In this document: positions 31,001 through 38,660 of the stretch, in pieces
Layout of the letters: the number at the start of each line of letters is the position of its first letter
Position numbering within the stretch: position 1 is the first letter of the stretch
From: Lachancea mirantina
Taxonomy: Eukaryota > Ascomycota > Saccharomycetes > Saccharomycetales > Saccharomycetaceae
Length of the DNA: 64,000 nt
Assembly: GCA_900074745.1 (NCBI GenBank)
Contig: LT598469.1
Span: 248,001-312,000, forward strand
Reading direction: 5' to 3'
Notes under the pieces: generated by a model
The model's database searches: none
What the model saw: the letters and a program-made list of their open reading frames with translations, nothing else
Told to the model about the DNA's origin: nothing
Made by a program: the position numbers and the translations under genes

Positions 31001-32143
31001 GCCACCTAATAATAAAAGTACCTTCTTTATAGGTTCTGTTTTAAGCACAATATCTCTATGTTTCATGTCAAGCTCTCGTCTCTAGCTTTGGTAATTGCCG
31101 ACCACCTACCGGCTAAGTATTTGGTCGACATCCGTGCTTTCCTTAAGTTTCACCTCCGAGTTTCGCGTACTTGAGGTGCCCTTTCATGATCCATTGCACG
31201 GTGGCATAAGTCTGCCCTGATTCCCAAACGTGGGAACCGGGGCTTTCTAATATATATCAGGAACTTCTAATTGGGTTTATAAATCCACGTGCTGCCCGCC
31301 ATAGGTGCCGGTTGCTCGCTGTTACCTTCTGCCAAGAAAAAACGGACAAGACTTCGGAAAAAAATTTAATGTCCGAAAGAATTTATTTTTGTGTTTTACC
31401 GGGCTCGGAGAAACAAAAACCGAGGGTAAAACGGAAAAACCTTTATATTTTTAGAAGCGCGCATATCGAAATAGAATGGTAATGTATCAGGACCATTAAG
31501 TGCTAATACATACACCGTCAAGTAGATATCTCAAGATAGACGCACATATAGCATCATCATATATCGAAGCCTGAGTTCAGAGAAACCTAGTTAGAAATGT
31601 ATTAAGCCAAATCTTGCTTATCAACTCTAAGAGCAGTTTAGTGCGTTAGTTCATGTCACTCTCATAATGTTCTCATGTTTATTTGAGATGAAAAGATTTA
31701 AGTGATTAAAGATGAAATCGCGGGCGTTGTGGGATGACAAAAAGGGGCAGAAGCGTGTTTTAAGCGGTATTCTGTCTGCTGTAACCCGTTTATATATTTT
31801 TTTTGATACAAAGAATTGACCTTCGAAATATCAATGTAGTGTACCGTCACTGTAGATGAGTGTCGCTGAGCCAAAGTCGGTTCTTAGACAACTGAAGTTT
31901 TAAAAAATCCACAGCGCTTACAAGGTGTTGATTATCTGCATTCAAATTTTCTTTGAAATTGGGGCCACTGCCTGCGTTTTCGTTGAGCAGCCCTTTCCAA
32001 TTCTCTGGAGGATTATTGTCTCCGGTTGTTCTTGTAAAAATTCTGTTTAGATCTTATCATCACCTCTAGGATCGTTAAGCTGACTAGACAGCTTGCTGTT
32101 TCCATACTTCACTTTACCACGCATCATCAACGAACTGATACAA
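31001..32143. other. Spacer between the MNN4-like gene and NTA1
   Basis: No credible ORF or RNA gene is seen. An imperfect hairpin at 31393-31432 pairs GTTTTACC and CTCGG with CCGAG and GGTAAAAC around an 11-base loop, with a three-base bulge. A second inverted pair, TTCGGA/TCCGAA, lies at 31353-31377. Confidence 0.5.
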
Positions 32144-33430
32144 ATGAATCTATCTAAGCTCAATGTCAAATTACGTATTGCGGTGGTCCAACTCAATCCT
32201 CAGATTGGGTGTCTTGACGAAACCATTTCCCGTGCAAAGCATCTGATTTCCATCATCAAGCCACATCCTCCAGATATTGTTGTTTTCCCAGAATTTGCGC
32301 TGTCAGGCTACTCCTTCCATTCTTCAAAGCACATCGAGCCTTACCTGTACCAGGTAACTGAGGGGCCCGCTTACGAGTTGTCTCGTCACATTTCGAAACA
32401 ATTGAAATGCTACACGATTATGGGCTACCCAGAGAAAGTTGTGTCTCCTAATGACCGCTCAATCAATGATAAATGCTTCAACTCGGCTATTGTTGTCGAT
32501 TCCTCGGGCGAAATAGCATTCAATTACCGCAAATCTTTCCTATATCATACAGACGAGAACTGGCAATGCTTGGAGAATCCTGCTGGTTTCCAAACTTTTG
32601 AGCTTCCCTTTAAGAAAAAGGGCCGGGACCTTCAGACGGGCGAAATGCACGATGTAAAACTGAAGACTTCAATTGGCATTTGCATGGATCTCAGTCCTTA
32701 CAAGTTTGAGGCTCCCTTCCACGACATGGAATTTTCGAGTTTCCAAGTTGAGAATGATTCGGAACTCATCGTGTGTCCAATGGCCTGGTTACACTCCTCT
32801 TCAGTCACAAATCAGGACGAAGACTCAAAGCAGAAGAAAGAAAGACTTACAAAGGCTCTAAAAGAACAAGGTCTCCCGTCTTGCGGATCCCAAGGAAAAT
32901 ACCAAATCGATATCGAAGGCGCAGATACGGCCACAGAGATTCCGGCATGTAAGCCCTTGGAGAGCGAGCAAGACCACAGGCTTCAAATGAGAGACACTAA
33001 CTACGAAGAACTTGATCAACCTGATGTTTCCAACGTAAATTACTGGCTCCTACGTTTTTTGCCTTTCTTAGCATGCAAATTACGAAAGTCGTGGTTCAGT
33101 GAGCGTCTGTTGGTTCCTGTCATCCAAAAATTTAAAAGTGGCAGAACGTCTTACTTGGGAGCTAGTACCGATAAGTCCTGGTTGTTCGAAAAAAAGGAAG
33201 CGATCTTAGTTTTAGCCAACCGGTGTGGTGTGGAAGACGGTATTACCGCTTTTGCTGGAAGCTCAGGAATTTATAAATTTAATGGGAAATATGGAGACCA
33301 AGAGGAATCTCTTGATTTGTCAAACAAAAGTGTCTCACTATTGGGGAATTTAAGCAAAGGTTACGAAGGTGTACTTGTGCGAAATGTCGATTTTCAAGTA
33401 CGGCGCCCAAAACCACAATTTATGAAGTGA
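32144..33430 (+). CDS. NTA1: N-terminal amidase of the Arg/N-degron pathway
   Basis: Nta1 deamidates N-terminal Asn and Gln so that the proteins can be arginylated and degraded. The 428-residue protein is a nitrilase-superfamily enzyme with the catalytic triad E50 (VVFPEFALSGYSFH), K130 (NYRKSFLYHTDENW) and C180 (SIGICMDLSPYKF). VNYWLLRFLPFL and ILVLANRCGVEDGITAFAGSSGIYKF match S. cerevisiae Nta1 (457). I use the ATG at 32144. The frame is open for 17 codons further without an ATG, whereas the S. cerevisiae gene has an extra upstream ATG giving a mitochondrial form; any such form here would need a non-AUG start. Next to the MNN4-like gene as in YJR062C-YJR061W. Confidence 0.93.
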   Translation: MNLSKLNVKLRIAVVQLNPQIGCLDETISRAKHLISIIKPHPPDIVVFPEFALSGYSFHSSKHIEPYLYQVTEGPAYELSRHISKQLKCYTIMGYPEKVVSPNDRSINDKCFNSAIVVDSSGEIAFNYRKSFLYHTDENWQCLENPAGFQTFELPFKKKGRDLQTGEMHDVKLKTSIGICMDLSPYKFEAPFHDMEFSSFQVENDSELIVCPMAWLHSSSVTNQDEDSKQKKERLTKALKEQGLPSCGSQGKYQIDIEGADTATEIPACKPLESEQDHRLQMRDTNYEELDQPDVSNVNYWLLRFLPFLACKLRKSWFSERLLVPVIQKFKSGRTSYLGASTDKSWLFEKKEAILVLANRCGVEDGITAFAGSSGIYKFNGKYGDQEESLDLSNKSVSLLGNLSKGYEGVLVRNVDFQVRRPKPQFMK

Positions 33431-33631
33431 TAGCAGCGGTCCTCGCTCATGGACACTTGCACTGTTTTCAGGGTCACTCGGCGCTCGTTTTCTAACGCTT
33501 AGTGCCCCAAAGCTTGTGTTTCTCAATGTTATGAACTGAGTATCATTATTGCAGAAAATTAAGCTACAAAAAGCATGTGTACAAGTGAGTTCCCCCGCGC
33601 GTATAATTTTGAAAACTAGAGGCCTATGTAC

Positions 33632-36367
33632 TCATAGCGGATCTTTAGCAAAAACATTGTTCCTTTTTGGGTTGCCATTTATGGAAATAGGCGCACCTTG
33701 ATGATTGAAATCTAACTGATCGTCTTGGCCATGTGGTGAACACCGGTAGTAAGGTAGCACTTGATCATGTAAGGCTTCGGCCCACAAATTCATCTCATTT
33801 GCGATGTGTTCATCGATTATTTTGGCTTCATTTTTCTCACTGTCCTTCAGAAGAGCTTCCAGTCGTCGTTTTTCTGTGAAGTGCAGATAGGGATCCTTGA
33901 AGCTCGATGATATGTTAGTCCCAATTGAGTTTCTTAGCGCTCCCAGAAGTTTGACGTTTTCATCACTCCCCAGTTCATCATTGAATTGAAGGTCTATCTC
34001 TTTGAGCCGATAGGTGCTCAGTTCGCGCGAATTGTAAAGAGCAGATAGTACCTCAGATTGCCCACTACGAGCTAGATTCCTGTAAAATTTCCCCACTTCG
34101 TCGAGTTTCAGACTATTGACTGGAGAATCTATTACTTCAAGCTCTAAACTTGAGGCCCTTTTGTTCATGACGCCTTTCAAAATAGCGCTGTTGACCCAAA
34201 AGCGAAGTTCTGGGATGAATGCATTCCTGTGGTAAGCCATGAAACCATATTTTCGTGGAACCATATACTCATTTCTCAGAACCTGAATGTACCTCCGAGG
34301 AACCAACGCGGTGACTGAGTGAAATTTTGTGTTGATTAAAGGTGACAACATCTCAAATGTGTAGAAATGGGTGTTTCTGCAGTTGTAAAGCTTCAAATCG
34401 TGGTTTAAACTATAGCGCTGTTCCTCTGAATATGCTTTGGAGGCAGATTCTGAGGTCACAAGCGTTCTTTGGGAAGCCTTTATGAGGGAATCAACTTGTT
34501 GACTTTCCCATGACGACTCACCTCCGGTATTGATAACCTCGCTGCGAAGTGACTGCAATGAGAGGTCCGTCAAATCCTTGACCAAATTTGGGTCCCTATG
34601 CCGTATTTCGGATCTGAACTCGTCTTCATGTTCACTAAAATACACGTTGAGCTTCTTTGAAACCATTGCAGACGAGACGCTCAATCCGGTAATATCGATG
34701 TAAAGACCCGAGTCAAGATCAATGAATCTAGCATCAATATTGTTGTTTCCATTACCATTTATTCTCACTGTGATTGAACTTGTTATGTCTAGCAGAAAAC
34801 GGCCATTGCCCTCAGCAGGGTCCTCAACAACAAGAGTTTGATTGAAATACTGTGCCATCAAATTCAGGTGTCTAATAGGCATCTGCACGTCAAAGTCATT
34901 GTCCCAAGGAAACATTTGGCCATTGTAGAGGTAGCCATATAAGGTCCCGTGAGCTAACCAAGAAATCAAGCCGTTGGCCTTCGCAAATTTCTGAAAGTTT
35001 CTGATCAAAGAGTTCAACCGTATTTGGGCCTCATGTACGTTTTGTATTACAGCTCCGTTAAAAAATCTGCGGTCATGATGCCTTCCAAGGGAGGCAAACC
35101 CTTTGACATCGTCGACTTCTCGGAAATGCTTTGGAGCAAATGCCCAATGCGTCTGAGTTGTAAATTTCAAACTTTGCAAATAGTTCAGCTCATGTGGATT
35201 CAGATTGGGCTTCGCCTCTAATTCCTCAATTTTGGCCAACGCATCAAATTCAAAATCAGACTCTTTCAAATGTATTAAATCCTTTTCATAGGCATTCTTT
35301 TCATCTGAATCAAGCTCTTCGATGTCCACACGTTTCGACTCGGCCAGCGGCGACGAAACAAAATCTGTGAACCTAGCGATATGATCGAGAGCGTTCTTTT
35401 TATCTCGCGGATATGAGTTCAAGTATTTCTCAAGAAGACCTGACTCTATAATGTTCTGTTTCGAATCTTGAGTCACGAAGAAGCGATACGCATCCGAATC
35501 AGAACTGAGGACCGTAAGTGACAATGGGTTTGCGAGTGCATTCAAAAGATGGCCACGAGCCTGAAACGCATATACCTCCGTTCGCACCGACTCGCGTAAA
35601 GCAGTGACGGCAACGCCTGGAGAAAATTTTCGTGGCAACGAGTCCCCCGCCGAAGCGTCTTCGATGCAATAATTAGTGAGGTTCTCAAAGACTGCTTTGT
35701 CTGGGGCAATGGGGCCAATCTCATCGTCGTAGTCCCCTCTTTTGTAGTCGAAAAGACGTTCATCTAGCTCCTGCTCGACGCTATTCAAAAGATCTTTAGA
35801 AATGACCGGTTCAAAGAAAAAACTGCAATTGACTCGCGTCTCTTGGAGAGCTATCAATTTGTTGAAGTTATGGAAATCGGCCCAATCATACCACGAAAAG
35901 GGAATTGGCTTATCTGCATCGCCGTAGCCCTCAGGATTTTTACCGCTCCAGATTCCAGAGTACACACTCATGATCAGTCTTGGATCTGCGTCGTAGAATT
36001 GCACCTCGTCTATCGACTCCCATTTCTGTTCGCGACCAGCGCCAACTTGTGGTGTCAGCAGATGTGATGGCAGTCGATACTCGTCGACAAAACTCATGGT
36101 CGTATCGTACCTGAATTTGTGATAAAGAGCAGATATGTTGTGTAAAGGCTCTAGTGGCTCACCATCGTGACTCGACAAGTCGGACAGCAGCCAGTCCAGT
36201 TGGTTTCCCAAGTCCTTCACGCCGTAAAGCGGCAGGTGTGAATACAATGCCAAAAGAAACACAGAAACCAGAATACCGCGAACCAAAAGACCCTTCTTAG
36301 ACCCACGTCGCGGTCGCAGGTTCATCCTTAAAGTCCTGCCCAAAGAAAACAGCGACCGACTTAGCAT
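33632..36367 (-). CDS. MNN4: Mnn4-like LicD-family mannosylphosphorylation factor
   Basis: This 911-residue type II membrane protein has basic residues, then an anchor at about 27-45 (LLVRGILVSVFLLALYSHL), a lumenal stem and the LicD-type domain. FPWDNDFDVQMP places the acidic cluster at D489, D491 and D493, after GTLYGYLYNGQ and before NGNGNNNIDARFIDLDSGLY. The family, with S. cerevisiae Mnn4 and Yjr061w, aids transfer of mannose-1-phosphate to cell-wall mannans. This copy has the conserved position and strand (YJR061W between NTA1 and CBF1; MNN4 is YKL201C) and ordinary base composition, so it is the ancestral one. It lacks the long Lys/Glu repeat tail of S. cerevisiae Mnn4. A second in-frame ATG is at codon 15. 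Confidence 0.9.
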   Translation of the reverse strand: MLSRSLFSLGRTLRMNLRPRRGSKKGLLVRGILVSVFLLALYSHLPLYGVKDLGNQLDWLLSDLSSHDGEPLEPLHNISALYHKFRYDTTMSFVDEYRLPSHLLTPQVGAGREQKWESIDEVQFYDADPRLIMSVYSGIWSGKNPEGYGDADKPIPFSWYDWADFHNFNKLIALQETRVNCSFFFEPVISKDLLNSVEQELDERLFDYKRGDYDDEIGPIAPDKAVFENLTNYCIEDASAGDSLPRKFSPGVAVTALRESVRTEVYAFQARGHLLNALANPLSLTVLSSDSDAYRFFVTQDSKQNIIESGLLEKYLNSYPRDKKNALDHIARFTDFVSSPLAESKRVDIEELDSDEKNAYEKDLIHLKESDFEFDALAKIEELEAKPNLNPHELNYLQSLKFTTQTHWAFAPKHFREVDDVKGFASLGRHHDRRFFNGAVIQNVHEAQIRLNSLIRNFQKFAKANGLISWLAHGTLYGYLYNGQMFPWDNDFDVQMPIRHLNLMAQYFNQTLVVEDPAEGNGRFLLDITSSITVRINGNGNNNIDARFIDLDSGLYIDITGLSVSSAMVSKKLNVYFSEHEDEFRSEIRHRDPNLVKDLTDLSLQSLRSEVINTGGESSWESQQVDSLIKASQRTLVTSESASKAYSEEQRYSLNHDLKLYNCRNTHFYTFEMLSPLINTKFHSVTALVPRRYIQVLRNEYMVPRKYGFMAYHRNAFIPELRFWVNSAILKGVMNKRASSLELEVIDSPVNSLKLDEVGKFYRNLARSGQSEVLSALYNSRELSTYRLKEIDLQFNDELGSDENVKLLGALRNSIGTNISSSFKDPYLHFTEKRRLEALLKDSEKNEAKIIDEHIANEMNLWAEALHDQVLPYYRCSPHGQDDQLDFNHQGAPISINGNPKRNNVFAKDPL

Positions 36368-36628
36368 AGCGTGAATAATACAATAAAGACGACGTCGCAG
36401 AGATGATTAGAGAAAAAGAGCGGGAAACTCGGCGAGAATTAGCTAAAAGCCTCAGAGACGCGTTCGAAATCACTCTGGACACTGAGTGAAGTTTTGATCA
36501 CTTTCTCTGAATTCAATTTTTTTGTCTATGCTGCACACACCGTTCGTTGCCCTAGCACCGGGTTTTTGCCAAGCCACTCGTGATAGGATAAAACCCGCAC
36601 GAAAAAATCAAATTAGGCTAGAAAAACG

Positions 36629-36928
36629 TCACGCACGGCCAAAATGCATCAACAGCTCCCCACTTATCGTGGCCCTTATCAATTTTTTTTGTTCTTGATA
36701 CCGCTCCACGCTGAATGCTAGAAGCTTATTCACCTCAATGATAGAACCGTGACCCTGCCAGGTAGTAGACTCAGTAACTCTCAATTCAGTCACCGCCAGT
36801 TGTTCGCGTGGTAATCGGCAGACTAGGAAACGGGTGTAGATGCCCTTGCTGGCTTGATTTGGTGAGCTGAAGTTGTGGAAAGTCTCGTAGACGATTTGAT
36901 TTTCACTGCGCGTTTTCGATTTTCTCAT
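36629..36928 (-). CDS. Orphan ORF, 99 residues, unknown
   Basis: A complete frame from ATG to TGA lies alone between MNN4 and CBF1 on their strand. The protein has balanced composition (SKGIYTRFLVCRLPREQLAV, GSIIEVNKLLAFSVERYQEQ) with alternating hydrophobic residues that could form a small beta-barrel, but I recognise no family. S. cerevisiae has no named gene between CBF1 and YJR061W. It may be a lineage-specific gene or a chance ORF. Confidence 0.35.
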   Translation of the reverse strand: MRKSKTRSENQIVYETFHNFSSPNQASKGIYTRFLVCRLPREQLAVTELRVTESTTWQGHGSIIEVNKLLAFSVERYQEQKKLIRATISGELLMHFGRA

Positions 36929-37179
36929 TCTTGACCCGTTAGAAAATAGGAAAAAAATGCCAAGACTTTCCGGAGTAACCTGAAAAAACTTTGGTACTTC
37001 GTAGAAACTTTGAGATCAAAAGAAGAGAAGAACCGCTGCAATTCCATTACAGAACCACAGCGAAACACTGCACCGTTGCCGCCACATTCAAGTCTCAGTG
37101 ATTATAGCATTTATACATAAAAAATTACAACCCAGTTCCCATCCGTTGAGGAAGAGTGAATCCCAGCCTTTGTCGTTCA

Positions 37180-38013
37180 TCATTTGTCCTCGGTGTTGCC
37201 GGCCTCGAGTCCAGAGATCTCCGGGTCGAGCGGCACGCCCGCGTTTTTGAGCTGACGTTTTAGGATATCGATCTGTTTGAAAGCGTTACCCAGCTCGAGT
37301 TGCATGGTTTCGTTGGCCTTGGTGAGCGTGCTCACCTGTTGCTCACTCAGCAGCTTCTGCAGCGTCCATTTCTCAATGTTCGCGTTCTCCGTGTCACGTA
37401 GCTTTTGGATATACTCTGCAGCACGTGCAAGCACGGTCGCTTTGCTCGATTCCTTCACGGGCAACAAGTCGCTGAGCCGCACAATCGCAGTGTTGATGTT
37501 CTCACGCCTGCGACGTTCTACTTCTTTGTGCGAATCCTTGCGCTGTTGCCTCCATTCCGCGGACCCGGTAACAGGCGCGGCCTTACGACCGCGCCTTCCA
37601 ATACCACGCTTGCGGTCATCTGAGTCTGCGTCGAGCTCCAGTTGCGATTCATCGCCCTCGTGACTGGCGTGGTCCGTAGCCAGCGCCGCGTCGTGGCCCT
37701 GCCCGTGTTGCTGGTGTCTCGCGGCCTCGTCCGCGCTCATCAGCCCGCCGTAAACCGCAGCGGCCGCAGCTGCGGCCGCTGCTGTCCCGTCGTGGTCTTG
37801 CTCATGATACTTGCTGTGGTATTTCTCCTCGTCGTCATCATCCGCGGCAAGACCCTCGGCCTCATCTCCCGAGGCTCCCTCAGCGTCGGGTTTCTCCTGC
37901 AACAGCTGCGCATCGATGTTGCTCTGTTCTGCAGCCTCCGCCTGCTGCGCTCTCTGCCGTTTAAGCAATTCGTTCTCTTGCTGCACGTCTTCTGGCAAAA
38001 GTCTCTTGGCCAT
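37180..38013 (-). CDS. CBF1: Centromere- and MET-promoter-binding factor Cbf1 (bHLH-zipper)
   Basis: Cbf1 binds RTCACRTG at centromere element CDEI and at promoters of sulfur-assimilation genes. The bHLH region lies in the C-terminal half: KDSHKEVERRRRENINTAI holds the His, Glu and Arg that read the E-box, and LSDLLPV...ARAAEYIQKLR completes the helices, followed by a leucine-zipper-like coil. The N-terminal half is acidic (DDDDEE) with a nine-alanine tract encoded by a GC palindrome at 37757-37782. I take the ATG at 38013 (MAKRLLPED), giving 277 residues; the frame extends 40 codons further, but that part looks unlike a family start. It lies between MNN4 and PTK2, as YJR060W does. Its upstream region has two CACGTG boxes. 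Confidence 0.95.
   Translation of the reverse strand: MAKRLLPEDVQQENELLKRQRAQQAEAAEQSNIDAQLLQEKPDAEGASGDEAEGLAADDDDEEKYHSKYHEQDHDGTAAAAAAAAAVYGGLMSADEAARHQQHGQGHDAALATDHASHEGDESQLELDADSDDRKRGIGRRGRKAAPVTGSAEWRQQRKDSHKEVERRRRENINTAIVRLSDLLPVKESSKATVLARAAEYIQKLRDTENANIEKWTLQKLLSEQQVSTLTKANETMQLELGNAFKQIDILKRQLKNAGVPLDPEISGLEAGNTEDK
37757..37782. repeat. 26-bp perfect palindrome inside CBF1
   Basis: GCAGCGGCCGCAGCTGCGGCCGCTGC reads the same on both strands and holds two GCGGCCGC sites 12 bp apart. It encodes most of the alanine run of Cbf1. Confidence 0.95.
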
Positions 38014-38111
38014 CGTCACTATGTTTTGATGTCTCGTGGTAACTCCAGATCCCGTGGATGTCGCGTGCTTGCTCCAGTTATGGTTCCTCGTGGGCTTTGA
38101 AACGTGATAAA

Positions 38112-38347
38112 CACGTGTAAAGTCTTTCTCCACCTGCTCCTTATGTTTATATACTTGAAAATCACGCTATTTTCACGAGCCACGGGGAAGTTTGCAACAA
38201 AACAGGGTGAGGCCGGGTAACCAGAATCCACGACGCGAAAAAATTTTACAAGATGTCTGGGTGTTTGAAAAGAGTTTCGTGGCAAGTGATTGGTCATGTG
38301 ATTTGACTTAAACGCGATTTTTAGTCATTTTAAACGTTGATCACGTG
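38112..38347. promoter_or_regulatory. CACGTG boxes upstream of CBF1
   Basis: CACGTG at 38112-38117 and the full 8-mer ATCACGTG at 38340-38347 lie about 100 and 330 bp before the CBF1 ATG. The second is near a TATAAG string. Self-regulation by Cbf1 is a plausible inference. The rest of 38,014-38,660 has no gene; a short (AC)n run lies near 38,422. Confidence 0.55.
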
Positions 38348-38660
38348 CTCGGGTCTCTATAAGCGATGATCTCGACTCTCAAGACCTTGAGGATGTACTT
38401 CTATTGGGATGCTTTTTATTAACACACACACACATGCATACGCTTTCTTGGAGAGGAATAGTCCTGTAACTCTGTATGTAGTAACCTTCTCTTGGTTCGT
38501 AAGCCGGCAGCGCGCGGGAATGCGCTCGCGGGCAATGGATTTTGTAACCTTCTTTTATCTTTTTTTTGTTTTGGCCAAATGTTTAGCCGGTGGGTTTCAC
38601 GGGCGTCAGTGGAGTTTCAGCTCGGGCAGTAAACCGAGTCATGGTTTTGCCGTGCTTGCG

